In this document: piece by piece, positions 24,081-36,760 of the stretch
How positions within the stretch are numbered: the stretch's first letter is position 1
Layout: every line of letters starts with the position of its first letter
Source: Garcia nutans
Taxonomy: Eukaryota; Streptophyta; Magnoliopsida; Malpighiales; Euphorbiaceae
Reading direction: 5' to 3'
Length of the DNA: 64,000 bases
NCBI GenBank assembly: GCA_947685225.1
Contig: CANTUV010000015.1
Coordinates: forward strand, 1,054,001-1,118,000
Made by a program: the position numbers and the translations under genes
The notes under the pieces: model-generated
Database searches by the model: none
What the model saw: only the letters and a program-made list of their open reading frames with translations
Told to the model about the DNA's origin: nothing

Positions 24081-26743
24081 TGAAACTTCACTAAAATATA
24101 ATTAATTAAATAATTTAGAAGATTACTTAAAGTGTTGGAAGGGGGAAATATGGAATGAATATGTGGAATATATGTTAAATATACATAACATATAAAAGTT
24201 AAAAGTCAAATAGTAAAATTCAAATAATAAATAATAAAAGGTAAAAGTTAAAAAAATAATATTAAAATAATGTTAGTGGAAGATGGTGAAATATGATAAA
24301 TATGGAATATTTATTATTAATAAATTAGTTAATTTATTATTTGATAAATTAACTAATTTATTATTTTAAAAGTTAAAAAATAATACTAAAATAATGTTAG
24401 TGGAAGATGGTGGAAGATAATAAATATGCGATATTAATTATTAATAAATTAGTTAATTTACTGTTTAATAAATTAACTAATTTATTATTTAAATATTATA
24501 ATATATATATTTATGTGGCTAAGAAGACTTTTAAAAAAAATATCGCATTTTTTACTTCATCTTCTTTCTTCTCTTCTCCTTTGGCCAATTTTCATAGATG
24601 ATCAAGGGGAGATTTCAACTTTTATACATTAAATCTCTAAAGATTTCAAGTAATCGAGGGTAGTTTTGAAGATTTCCTAGGTGTTGAGTATATAGTATTT
24701 CTCATAACAAAGTGGTGAAGGGCAATAGGAGAATTTGGAGTGGAGTTTTGACTTCCATTGTTGTATTTAAAAGGTTAGTACATCCTTTGCTAGAAGTGTG
24801 TTGAAGTGCATTTTGTTTGACATGCTACATGGTTGTTAGATTTTGAGACTATGCCACTTCGACGTGTGATTTCACATATAAGTGCCTAGTTATGTGTTTA
24901 AAGGCATAAATTGCATAATGTAAGAATAATTAAGCAATTTTAAGATGGTAAATGACATTATTTAATGTGTTTGTGAAAAGTAAGTATTTATGTCAATTGT
25001 AGGGCATAATTTGGTCACATTGTATAAGTGGCAAAGCATGTGATATTTGTGATGAGAAAGTAGTAAAAATATAAAGAAATGTTGGAAAAAATGTAAAAAG
25101 AATGGAAACTGGCATAATTGCCAAAGAATGAGAAAAATGTGAAATTGTTTATTGAATGTATGTAACCTTGTATAGTATCAATTTCTAGAATATTGTGTTT
25201 GGTGTTATGGTATACCGATGATTGCCTTTGAGCCAGATGCTAGGCTTTATTATTATTGCATTCGGGTCAGATGCTGGGCATCACTATTTTATAGCCTTTG
25301 GGCCAGATGTTATGCATAACTAATATTTGCCTTCAGGCCATACACTAGGTGTCAAATAAGAAGTCCAAAGCAATATCTCTCAAACTTGAATTTTATATAG
25401 GGTCATTTGAGCCCAATACATGTGTATGTGATAAGTGATGGTTTAAAGTGATAAAAACCTAAGTTTTAAAATGTAGTTACATGCCACATTGAAAATTTCA
25501 AAGTAAAAGCATTTTGCATTATTTCTTTAAATTTTTACTATTATCAAAGATGTACCGCTAGGCACAAAGCTTAGCATAATTTGTTAATCACGTAGGTGAT
25601 AGGGTTGAGATCGAGAGCCCTACTAAACCAAAGTAGGTCTAAGGTTTTTTTAGGTTTCACTAGAAGTTATTGGATATGCTGCCACAGGACCAGAGCCAAT
25701 TGTAGACATGTAAATATTTCTTTTGTGAAGCATTATATAATTATGTGCAAAATGTTTGTATACATGTAAAGGTTGTAAATTATAATGGTTTTGGGCTAAA
25801 CATTGTAAATTCAGAATATTTAATATATTAGTATATGATTATATAATTTGAGAGGTGACAGAGAAATGATTGTTTGAATTTATTTGGGAGTCTAAAATTT
25901 TTTGCAGGTTGTGTTGTTTGAATTTTAGGAACATTTGAATTACAGACAAAACTCTGACAAATTTTTTTCCAGAGATTTTTCTTTAAAAATTGTATTTTTA
26001 GTATTTGAATTAATTATGTATATATTTATTTATCTATTAAGGTATATTATAGGGATTTAAGTATTATTCTTATAATTACGGAAATTTTGAAAATTTTGGG
26101 ACTATGACACTCTTTTGTTCTATATATTTATTTTACATACACTAGGTGTATGTATTATAATCACACAGGTGAGAGGGTTGAGACTGAGAGCCTTGCTAAA
26201 CCAGAGCAGGTATAAGGTTTCTGGGTTTTACTAGAGGTTACTGGATAGGCTAACATAGGACCACAACCAATTACAGACATATAAATGTTTCTTTTGTGAA
26301 GCATTATATAATTATGTACAAAATGTTTGTATAAATGTAAAGGTTGTAAATTGTAATGGTTTTTGGGCTAAACGTTATTAATTCAAAATATTTTATATAT
26401 TGGTACATGATTGTATAATTTGAGAGGTGATGGAGAAATGATTGATTGAATTTATTTGGAAGTGTAAAGTCTTTTGCAGGTTGTGTTATTTGAATTTTGG
26501 GAACGTCTGAATTATAGACAAAATTATGGTAAATTTTTTTCCATAGATTTTCCTTTAAAAATTGTAGTTTTAGTATTTGAATTACTTATGTACATATTTA
26601 TTTATCTATTAAGGTATATTCTAGGGATTTATGTATTATTCTTATAATTGTGGAAATTTTGAAAAATTTGGGACTATGACACTCTTTTGTTTTGTATACA
26701 TAGGTGTATGTATTATACATATATAGGGTATAAGGGTATTACA
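24081..26743 (+). repeat. Left LTR of the non-coding element
   Basis: It begins within Tat-1 pol near TGAAACTTCACTAAAATA (the first bases are eroded relative to TGTAACACC at 60102) and ends GGGTATTACA at 26743. It contains four copies of an approximately 40-bp GCCAGATGCTAGGC-type unit at 25220-25350 and an internal tandem duplication of about 573 bp (25594 to 26743). Confidence 0.75.
25594..26743 (+). repeat. 573-bp tandem duplication inside an LTR
   Basis: The segment starting AGGTGATAGGGTTGAGA (25594) recurs as AGGTGAGAGGGTTGAGA (26167). The match then continues through GAAGCATTATATAATTATGT, GGTTGTAAATT, GAGAGGTGA and GGGACTATGACACTCTTTTG in both copies. Confidence 0.9.
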
Positions 26744-26750
26744 TTTATTT

Positions 26751-26787
26751 TGGTATCAGAGCCTAGGTTTGAGATTTTCAACCTAGG
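26751..26787 (+). promoter_or_regulatory. Primer-binding site (tRNA-Met type) plus adjacent hairpin
   Basis: TGGTATCAGAGC at 26751-26762 is the initiator-Met-type site used by chromoviruses. The arms CCTAGGTT (26762-26769) and AACCTAGG (26780-26787) form a stem directly after it. The same arrangement is present in the minus-strand Tekay element at 42429-42465. Confidence 0.8.
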
Positions 26788-28218
26788 TGGGTTTTGAAAG
26801 AGAGCAAGGGAAAAATTTTAAAATGTGATTTAAAATATCTTACATGCATACGCATTGGCACTTAAACTAGTCTCTAATGTGGCAATTGTGAAAATGGTGA
26901 TAAGTGAAATAGAATGAAAAGGGCTATCATAAGTTGAAATGATCATTTGGGAATAATGTAGTGAAATGATAAAATGAGTCATAAGAACATGCGAAATATA
27001 AAGAGGAACTTTGAGTTAAATGCTTATTCTATTGTATATATTAGTATTTTAATATTTAATGATAGTTGTATTATTAAGAGTAATTAGCAGCCTTTAATAC
27101 TTTATAGGGTCAAAGAAAATTTGATAAATAAGAAGGTAAAATTCTTTAACTTGGTGTATCCATGATTTGAACGATATTTGAAGTGTTAATCATTTGGTTT
27201 GAGATGGAATGTGTTTTGGTGTTAAATAATTATTTGAGGATTATAAGTTATAGAGTTAAATTATTGAACTATTTGTTTAATTATAGAAAATGAGAAGTTA
27301 CATGGATATTATGTTAAATAATAACTTTTAGTGAAGCAAGTTAAATTTGAAGTAAGGATAGCAGTGTTTGTAGAGTTATATGAGTAAGTTAGGCACAAAT
27401 AAATAACTTGGGTAATGAGGAATGTAAAAGCAAGTGAATGAGAATTGAGGTTTAAATTTGGTTGTGATTCTGAAGAGTTAAATATTTAATTATTTGGCTC
27501 AATAAGTGAATATAGTATTGAATTGTTGACTTATTTGGTTGAGTATTATATTTGTATATATGTTGGATTTGTATATAAATTAATGGTTATGCAAATTATT
27601 TGTTATGTATTTCTATGTGGAAAAAAGTTCAAAGATTGATTAAAATTATGGATGCTTGGAAAAAAAAATAGAAGTGGGATTAATTATACACATGTTAAGA
27701 GTGTAACATTTATAGGTTGTGATGATAAATAAGATGAAAATGGTGATCGCTAAATTCATATGGGCCTGTGATATTATTTTGACATGAATGTGCTTTATGG
27801 ACAGAATTTGACTTGAATTATAAAGTGCAAAGGGCTTGGTAGTGTCCCTTAATATTTTATCTATGGGGTTATTGAAGTGTAACTAATGATTGTGATTCAA
27901 AAGAATTATAATTAAAGTGAATTATGGTAAGAATTTTTAAATTATATTATTAGGGAACGTATGTTTAAGAGTTATGGAGAATTATGAGAAATTACTTTCT
28001 TAGTGGAAGTGAATGAATTAGTTGGAATATATTGATTAAATTTTAAGAAGTGTAAATGGCTAATGGAAGGTAATCTATAAGAGATTGAAGAAGGAGTATT
28101 CATGCTGGGTAGTGAAATTTAGAAAGATGGACAAACTTGAGGGAAATGTTGACATATGTACTGGGAGTATTTATAATTGATATCAAATTATTAAAAATAG
28201 AAATGAGATCAATCTACT
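26788..28218 (+). other. Internal region of the non-coding element, first part
   Basis: AT-rich, with no gag or pol motif where gag would be expected. No tandem repeat of note. Confidence 0.55.
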
Positions 28219-28223
28219 AGTTG

Positions 28224-30837
28224 TGTAACACCCCTTCCCGACCTACATATGTAAGCTGAGTAGAGGCGCCACACTAACCTAATGTTGCTACCAATTTTAC
28301 TTAGTCGAATTTTAGTTCCGATTTTTTTTTTACAAAATTTTTGCCATAGTTTCGCCTAAAAATTGAGTCCCAAGTGTCGACAAAACCGGTTTTTTTCTTA
28401 TTTTTTTAAAAACATTTTACACAACCCAATGCAAACAAAATCATTCTCAGTACACTCCCAATAAATCCCCCTTGTAACCTCAACTACAACCTGCAAAAAG
28501 GATTTACACTTCTAGTACAACATAAAATAAAGGTTTTGTGACAACCCCCATATTTAAATATTACACAGCGGAAGTTATAAAATATTTACATATTTACAAA
28601 TTCATATACATCAAAACTCAAGTTTTACAACACATAAAATTTATACATGATTGGCAAGTCTGCTCTGATCTTTAAGCTCCCAAAATGGATTCTTCAAGGT
28701 CTACTCTCACTAGGTCTTGATGAACTCTCGGGTTCAACTCTATCCACTCTACTACCTGCGCGATTAAACACTATCGCGCTAAGCCAACGGCTTAGTAAGA
28801 TAAAACATGCTAACGGTATGCTTTAATGAAATGCAATGCCACATATGTTATTGATAAGATCAACATCATAAATATAAAGTTAACCACACAATTATGCATT
28901 TCACAAATCATAGTCATATGAGCATACCACATTTCAACATCTTTTCACATTCAACAATAATCAATCATACTCCATAACCAACATCTCATTTCATTAAACT
29001 CATAACATTATTTAGGACATTCATATAACCTTGACACCTATGGGCCCAACAAGTATTTAATACGATATTCAGAGTTCAGAGTTACTGCTTTGGTTCATAG
29101 TCACAATTCTCATAGTGTAACAGACCCAGTCTCTTGGACCATCAACTCAACACATTTGAGGAGATCCTCAACCCGGCAAGACTGTTACAAATCATATATT
29201 TCATATTCACAATTCTCATAGTGTAACAGACCCAGTCTCTTGGACCATCAACTCAACACATTTGAGGAGATCCTCAACCCGGCAAGACTGTTACCTTTCA
29301 TCATTTCTTAGGCATGCCACCCAAATCCAGAACTCTGAAACTGAATAACATATTAAACAAACAATTCATTTATTATATACTTACCATTTCCATTCTCAAA
29401 TTCTCATCACATTTAGGCAAACATGCCTTCTTTCTTTCAATATCATCATCATAGCCAATCACAATGGCATTGTCTCATATCATGTCTTATTTGAATTATC
29501 ATTTCAATTTCAATGTATATCATTCATGAAACACATAACCATTCACAATGCATAACATAACATTGCTCAATCTCAACAATGCAATTAGGGCAAAGAACAA
29601 TTGATATGATTCATATAAATAATACATTCTGGTTTTAGACTCCATTTTATCCTTATTTTGAAAAATTGTATAAAATAATCTACTTGACTAAAAATTCTAA
29701 AATTTTTAAAGAATTTAGCATCCCTTTAAAATTTCAGATCAAACTGAACACAAAATCTTGGTCAAATAGTTCACCTAACCAGACTGCCCCAATTGCCCTG
29801 CATCCTGGCAGAAGTTTTGAACTTTGTGAATTCCATAAATCAAATTCAATCAACGTGGTTCCAAATTATTTTTCTCAAATACTAGACTCACTAAGAAACA
29901 ACATATCCAAAATTCGATTGGATATGATTTTTCTACATTTTATTAAAAATCACGAAATATAGCTGTCCCATTTAAGGTACCTGCTGGAACAGGTCTAATG
30001 AAAATAATTTTTCTAAACTCATAACCATTCCAAAATCGAATCAACATATTTTTCAGTCATTCTAGACTCATAGAGGCACAACATATCAAAAATTCACTTC
30101 AAGAACATTTTTCTAAAATTAATTAAAAATCATACAAGTCACAGCCTTTACTAATCCTAAAACAGAAACAATTTCACTAAACACCAATCTTACTCTTCCA
30201 TCACCAACACCAACCCAACTTCTCATCTATCAAGCAAAATCAATACTTACAATCATACCATAAGCAACTTAATCATACCACTTCAAAAGAATTGAAGAAA
30301 TTAGAGAAAAGATCTTACCTTAGTTAAAAACTTCTTAAATCAACACTTGAACACTTAATCTTTCTTCAATTTAAGCTTGAAATCATCAAAACCATCACTT
30401 GTCTCTTTCTTTCTCTTTGGCTATGGAGGGCCGGCCATCAACAAGAAGAAGAAGAAGAATTGATGAAGAAAACACAAGTCAAACCTTCTTTAAATATCCA
30501 CCATATGATTTTATCCAAGCAATTACCAAAGTGCCCTTATTCACATAATTATCTTTTTGTCTTATATGTGCCCAATTAAGTAAATTACCAATCTCAAATA
30601 AATATCTTCTCTTGCATTGACCAAGCCTTTTGACCACTTTATATGTCATATATATTAACATATACACAACATATAAATTTGTCTCTAAACCCTATTTCTT
30701 CCCAAAATACATATACATATACTTTCTCTTCTCAATTTCTTTTCTCTTACAATTTAACACATATATTCAATCCAATATATAACAATAACAACAACAACAA
30801 TATGCAAAACTTCTAGGGCATAAATGAGGATATTACA
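28224..30837 (-). mobile_element. Tekay-family solo LTR, intact borders
   Basis: A 2614-bp sequence running from TGTAACACCCC to GATATTACA, flanked by a perfect 5-bp duplication AGTTG (28219-28223 and 30838-30842). On the minus strand it reads TGTAATATCC...GGGTGTTACA, as Tekay LTRs do. It has the shared landmark CTGCGCGATT...CGCGCTAAGCC at 28757-28785 and a tandem duplication of about 106 bp (29101-29206 and 29207-29294). No primer-binding site or coding region is attached, so it is a solo LTR left by LTR-LTR recombination. Confidence 0.92.
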
Positions 30838-30842
30838 AGTTG

Positions 30843-31195
30843 GGTTTGAAAAATAAGATTTTTGTGAGAAAAGTTTGATATATGTATTTTGATGATTAAA
30901 TGAGTGTAAAGTTAGGAAAAAGGGAAAAAGGGCAATTTTATGTGATTAAAGAACTTTACATTGTTGTAAGGAAATAAGATAATTTGAGAACAAATTAGGA
31001 AAAATAATGGATTGAGGATTCATTGATGAATTTGAGAAAAAAGTGGTTTGGAGAGTAAAATGAGAAATCAAAAAGGAGAATGAAAGGATTTGGGAAGCTA
31101 ATAGCAAAGGTGATTTGCAATGCTTGGGTGTGCCAATTTAGTTGACATAACTGTGTTTTTGAATGGATTTGAATAGTATTTCATTTTTTGAATAG
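30843..31195 (+). other. Internal region of the non-coding element, second part
   Basis: AT-rich noncoding sequence continuing after the solo LTR. It ends at the truncated LTR of the minus-strand Tekay element at about 31195. Confidence 0.5.
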
Positions 31196-32766
31196 CACAC
31201 AATTCTTTCATTATTTCATTATCAATTCCATTCTCATTTCCTCATAATCATCTAGGCAACCATGCCCCAATTATTTCATTTGCATCATTATAGCCAACAA
31301 CAACGACTTCACATCTCATCATTAGAGTATACATACCCAATTGCATTAGACATACATGTTGAATGATCATCATATCTTTCACATTATGTAATTCATGATA
31401 TTAATCAAATGTATCAACATTATAATAGATTCCTTAACTCATTTACAACCAAATGTGTTAAGTCCCAATGTCATGTAAATGTATGCAATAATGTAAGGTT
31501 TGTACTTACCTCAAGAGCAACTCACACAACACCAAACTCCTCTTCCAAGAATTCTCAACACTTGGATTAGGGCAACTCAATCTCTTCAAAACCTAATCCA
31601 AAAGGGATAATACACACTCACTTAGAGATACACATGAGATAATAAGGCTAAGAACCAACTAAGGCAAACTCTACACATGACAAACTCAACAACACGGACG
31701 TGTCCCTGACCGTGCCCTAAATTCACAAACAGAAGCTTTGACATGCTCAGTGACATGGGGGTGTCACTGGCCGTGTCAATCCTCCCTCAACACAGAAGCT
31801 ATGACACGCTCAGTGACATGGGCGTGTCACTGGTCGTGTCAATCCTCCCTCAACACAGAAGCTATGACACGCTCAATGACATGGGCGTGTCACTGCTACA
31901 CCCAAAGACTTGGCTGTGTTCATGGGCGTGTCAGGCCAAAAATCCTGATTCCGGCAACAACAACACCACATCCAACAAACCTCTTACTTCCACCATTTTC
32001 CACTTTAAACAAACTTAACTAAACACACCCATAAACCATAATAGCTTGCAAAAACACCAAAATAACTCAATACATACATCAAACACCAATTCACAACCAT
32101 CACATACACACAACCCAAACACAACACTTGCTCTTTCACCAAACCTAACTCTTTCTCTTCAATCCAACCCCAAAATCAAAATCAATTAAACCAAACACTC
32201 TCAAATGCACCACAACCAAATATACACATACCATCAACAATCAAACACCAAACTCAAAACTCAAATTTAAAAGAAAACAAGGGAATCAATTGGAAAACTT
32301 ACCAAAAGTGATGAAAACCCTTAGAATTCCAACTTGATCACTTGAAACATCCTTCAATCTTGAGTTTGTGTGAGCAAAATCTATCTTTCCTCTCTTGCTA
32401 TGGTGATAGCCGGCCAAGGAGAAAAGAAAAGAAGAAGAAGATGAATAGAACACAAGTCAACTCTCTCTTAACCACTCAATCATCTCTTTAAATCTCAACC
32501 AAGCAAATTAAATAATAAAATATTCATAAAAATCTTCCTCCACTTACTAATTTCCCTTTCAATTAATTTAATAAAAATAAATAAATCTTCTTTTGACCTT
32601 CCATTTCTTTGACTTGTATATGTTGTATATATCTCATATATACAACATATACACTCTTCTCCTTACCTCTTTTCTCTTTCCATTTAAACATTATACCATA
32701 TAACATTAAATCCAAATACAACAATAAATATTCCAAAACTTTTAGGGTATACTTTGGGATATTACA
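31196..32766 (-). repeat. Truncated 3' LTR of the Tekay element
   Basis: Nearly identical to 43382-44919 from ACACAATTCTTTCATT to GGGTATACTTTGGGATATT, and it ends in TTACA at 32766. It includes three roughly 62-bp units at 31732-31916 carrying GACACGCTCAGTGACATGGG and CGTGTCACTGG. Confidence 0.9.
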
Positions 32767-32783
32767 ATTCTCCCCCTCTAAAA
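32767..32783 (-). promoter_or_regulatory. Polypurine tract of the Tekay element
   Basis: On the minus strand TTTTAGAGGGGGAGAAT immediately precedes the LTR start TGTAATATCCC. A GAGGACGAAATTTC word just upstream is typical of Tekay 3' ends. Confidence 0.8.
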
Positions 32784-32812
32784 AGAAATTTCGTCCTCGA
32801 AATTACCTGATC

Positions 32813-33133
32813 TCAAGTCTGAAACAGTTGAGGATACTGATCTCGCATTGCTTGCTTATTCTCCCAAGTTGCCTCTTCTCTACCATGATTCTTCCAAAGA
32901 ACCTTCACAATTGGCACTTTCTTATGTCTCAACTCTTTCACTCCATGTGCTAAAATGACTACTGGTTCTTCTTCAAATGTCAGATCTGGACTCACCTCAT
33001 TAGATTCAACCGACAAAACATGAGATGGGTCTGATCTATACCTCCGCAACATAGAAACATGGAAGACATTGTGAATTCTATCCAACTTAGGTGGCAAAGC
33101 AAGGCGATAAGCAACTGGTTGAACTCTCTCCAA
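32813..33133 (-). pseudogene. Tekay integrase C-terminus with chromodomain-like region
   Basis: 106 codons: PVAYRLALPPKLDRIHNVFH, VSMLRRYRSDPSHV, then EEEPVVILAHGVKELRHKKV and VKVLWKNHGREEATWE. The last part matches the chromodomain-like tail of chromoviral integrases, which targets insertion to particular chromatin. It is separated from the rest of the frame by stops. Confidence 0.85.
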
Positions 33134-33199
33134 TACTTAATAAGGTCCAATAAAACGAGGACTTATCTTCCCTTTGCGGCCAAATCTCAAAATCTTCTT

Positions 33200-33862
33200 C
33201 TAAGGAGACACTTTCAAAAATACTTTATCTCCAACATCAAACTCTATGTCTCTTCTTTTCAAATCTGAATAAGATTTCTGTTGATCTGAAGCTGCTTTCA
33301 ATCGATCCCAAATTATTTTCACTTTCTCTTCCATTTCCTTAATCAAATCGGGACCAATCAACTTGCCTTCTCCAACTTTATTCCAACATAGAGGTGTTCT
33401 GCATCTTCTTCCATACAATGCCTCATAAGGTGCCATTCTAATACTAGATTGATGACTATTGTTATAAGCAAATTCCATCAGTAGCAAAAATCTATCCCAA
33501 CTTCCAGAGAAATCAATGACACAGCTTCTCAACATATCCTCTATAATCTGTATCACTCTCTCTGACTGTCCATCTGTCTGCGGATAAAAAGTAGTGCTAA
33601 AGTGCAATCGAGAACCCAAAGCACCATGTAACCTCTTCCAAAATCTTGAAGTAAACCGGGGATCTCGATCAGACACCAAAGAAATTGGGACTCCATGCAA
33701 TTTCATTATCTCACCGATATATAGCTCAACCAACTTCTCCAGAGAATAATCCATTCTAACTGGAAGAAAATGAGCTGTCTTCATCAACCGATCAACAATC
33801 ACCCAGATGGCATCATGCTTATTCTGAGTCAATAGCAAACCAGTCACAAAATCCATTGCCAC
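33200..33862 (-). pseudogene. Tekay integrase core
   Basis: 220 codons with the integrase catalytic pattern: AMDFVTGL (first Asp), LVSDRDPRFTSRFWK (second Asp) and QTDGQSERVIQ (Glu). AYNNSHQSSIRMAPYEALYG follows, characteristic of Ty3/gypsy integrases. It is cut from the upstream frame by a TGA where the family has Trp (near 33863-33868). Confidence 0.9.
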
Positions 33863-33929
33863 TCACTCCCATTTCCATTCAGGCACTGATAAAGGTTGGA
33901 GCAACCCGGTTGGAACTTGATGCTCAGCT

Positions 33930-35909
33930 TTAACCCTCTGCACACTTGGATACAAACTCCGCTATGTCTCTCTTCATACATGACCACCAATAATGCTGCT
34001 TCAAATCATGATACATCTTGGTACTCCTAGGGTGCATAGCAAAAACCGACTGATGTGCTTCCTCTAAAATAATCTTTCTCAATCTTGCATCATCAGGAAT
34101 ACACAATCTATCCTTGAACCAAAGGCTACCATCTTCTCTCATATAGAAATCTCGGTTCTCTCCTTTTTGGCAACCCAAAATAATCTTCTGAATTTTCTCA
34201 TCAGCCAATTGAGCCTCTTTAATATGATCCAACAACACCGGTCTCAAATGCAACTGAGGTAACAAGGCTCCATCATCACATGATTCAAAACTAGCATGCA
34301 ACGCTCTCAACTCAACAAGCAACGAGAGCGAATAAGTAGTCAAACCTGCTAAAGACTTCTGACTCAAGGCATCAGCAACAACATTTGCCTTACCAGGATG
34401 ATAATCAATCAAACAGTCGTAAAACTCCAACCACTGTCTCTGCCGAAGATTCATCTCTCTCTGAACACCTAAGTATTTCAAACTCTTATGATCTGTATAG
34501 ATAAAACACTTCTCCCCATACAAGTAGTGTCGCCAAATCTTCAAAGCAAACACTATAGCTGCCAATTCCAAATCATGTGTCGGGTAATTCAACTCATGCG
34601 GCTTCAACTGCCGAGAAGCATAAGCTATGACTCTACCCTCCTGCATCAAAACACAACCTAAACCATTATATGAAGCATCACTGTAAATCACATATGGATT
34701 ATCTTCCACAGGCAAGGTAAGAACAGGAGCTTGAGTCAACATCTCCTTCAACTGCACAAAACATGCTTGACACTGATCTGTCCACACAAATCTAACTCCC
34801 TTCCAAAATAATCTGGTGAGTGGAGTAGCTATCAAAGAAAAACCTTTCACAAACCGTCGATAATAGCCTGCCAAACCCAGTAAACTTCTAACTTCAGTCA
34901 CAGACTTCGGTGGACTCCAATTCAAAATAGCTTCAAATTTACTCGGATCAACTCTTATACCATCTGCTGACACTATATGACTGAGAAAAGTCACTTGATC
35001 AAGCCAAAACTCACATTTCGACAACTTAGCATACAATTGCTTCTCTCTCAAGGTCTGCAATACAATCCGAAGATGCTTGTCATGTTCCTCTTTATTACGT
35101 GAATACACCAAAATATCATCAATAAAGACCACCACAAACTGATCTAGATAGGGTCTAAACACCCTGTTCATCAAATCTATAAAAGCTGCAGGTGCATTTG
35201 TCAACCCAAAAGGCATTACCAAAAATTCATAATGCCCATACCTTGTGCGGAAAGCTGTCTTAGGAACATCTTCAGCTCTAACCCTCAACTGATGGTACCC
35301 TGATCTCAGATCAATCTTAGAAAACACTGCTGCTCCCTTTAATTGATCAAAGAGATCATCTATCCGAGGCAAAGGATACTTATTTTTGATAGTCACCTTG
35401 TTCAATTGTCTATAATCGATGTACAACCTCAAAGTACCATCCTTCTTCTTTACAAACAAAACAGGAGCTCCCCACAGATAAACACTAGGGCGAACAAACC
35501 CTTTATCCAACAACTCCTGCAACTGCACCTTCAACTCTCTCAACTCAACAGGTGCCATTCGATAGGGAGTAATAGAGATGGGAGTGGTACTAGGCAACAA
35601 ATCGATACCAAACTTAACCTCTCTATCAGGGGGTAACCCTGGCAACTCCTCAGAAAACACATCTGGGAATTCAGCAACTGTGGGTATACTATCAAGTTGA
35701 GAACCCACTATTCTGGTATCTACCACGTGAGCAAGATAAGCATTACACCCTTTTCTAATCAACTTCTTAGCTGCAATAGCTGAAACAAATAAGGATGCAA
35801 GTTGTCTCTGCTCACCAGATACCATCACATTTCTACCATCACCGGTTCTCAGGGTAACACACTTCTTTTGACAATCTACCACAGCTCCATGCTTAGACAA
35901 CCAATCCAT
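33930..35909 (-). pseudogene. Tekay RT-RNase H and integrase zinc-binding region
   Basis: An open stretch of 659 codons. RT: PYRMAPVELRELKVQLQELL, LRLYIDYRQLNKVTIKNKYP, FSKIDLRSGYHQLRV, VMPFGLTNAPAAFIDLMNRV and the active site VVFIDDILVYS. RNase H: YVIYSDASYNGLGCVLMQ and CFIYTDHKSLKYL. The zinc-binding region of integrase follows (near residues 620-655, HQSVFAMHPRSTKMYHDLKQ). The upstream junction with protease is a frameshift at about 35910-35920, and a stop follows at 33930. Confidence 0.93.
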
Positions 35910-35917
35910 GCCTAGAA

Positions 35918-36760
35918 TCAGATCATAGTCCTTAAAAGCATTTCAATCAAATCACCCAAAAACTCCTCACTTTGCACCACAACTGAACTATCACGATGCA
36001 CCTTACTCACCACAACAGTATGTCCTAAAGGATTTGTTACCAAGACATCAAATCCTAAGGACTCTGAATGCAATTCAGACACAGGCAAGATGGATGCACT
36101 TATGTATGAATGAGTAGATCCTGGATCAATCAAAGCAAGAATTGAAATGCCAAATAAAGAGAATGTACTCGCAATAACTGCTAAAGCATCCGGCTGCCTC
36201 TGCATCACATACACTCGCTGAGAAGACACAACCTCATCTGGCCTACTACCTCCGGATGTAGAGCCTCCTCTCTGACTGATTCCAGGTCGACCACCTCTAC
36301 TGAAACCTCTGGCTCCTCGACCACCTATGCTAACACTAGGTCGAGAAGCTGTAATATCAGTCTGTCTATCCTCCTATAGCTCAGGGCAATCTTTGATGAA
36401 ATGAGTTGGTGACCCACATCTAAAACATACTCCTGATCCACCCGTCTTCCAACAAGCACCCCCATGTGTCCTACCACAATGAACACATATAGGTGGAATG
36501 GATCTCTGAACCACTAGAGTCGGAGCACTCGCTACAGAGACTGTAGGTCTCGATCTCTACTTCTGATACTGAACTGACCTACCAGACTACCTCTGGGTCC
36601 TACTGATCCTCGGAACAAAACTTCCTCGACCTCTCTTCATAGATGAAGACCCTGCCTCAAACTGGGGTCTGCTAACTCTAGTCCCTTCCTCAGTAGCAGC
36701 TGTTGTAATACCCTGTGCTCTCTCAACACTTCTAGCTATGGCAACCAACTGAGAAAAATC
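35918..36760 (-). pseudogene. Tekay gag zinc knuckle and aspartic protease
   Basis: The zinc knuckle CFRCGSPTHFIKDCPEL is encoded near 36430-36380. It is followed by an Arg/Gly-rich stretch and the protease with ILALIDPGSTHSYIS near 36140-36100, the usual Tekay active-site form. A stop near the knuckle and a one-base loss near 35920 break the frame before DWLSKHG. Confidence 0.85.

Noticed and set aside
26751..26762. tRNA-Met-like motif
   Set aside because: Only the 3' complement is present next to an LTR end, so it is a primer-binding site, not a tRNA gene. The same holds at 41377, 42454, 14547 and 45351.
29101..29294. Possible CRISPR-like repeat-spacer pattern
   Set aside because: Only two long, nearly identical units inside a plant LTR; no array, no spacers, wrong kind of genome.
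31738..32022. Overlapping open frames with repeated MTRSVTWACHW-like units
   Set aside because: They translate the roughly 62-bp LTR tandem repeats of the Tekay element.
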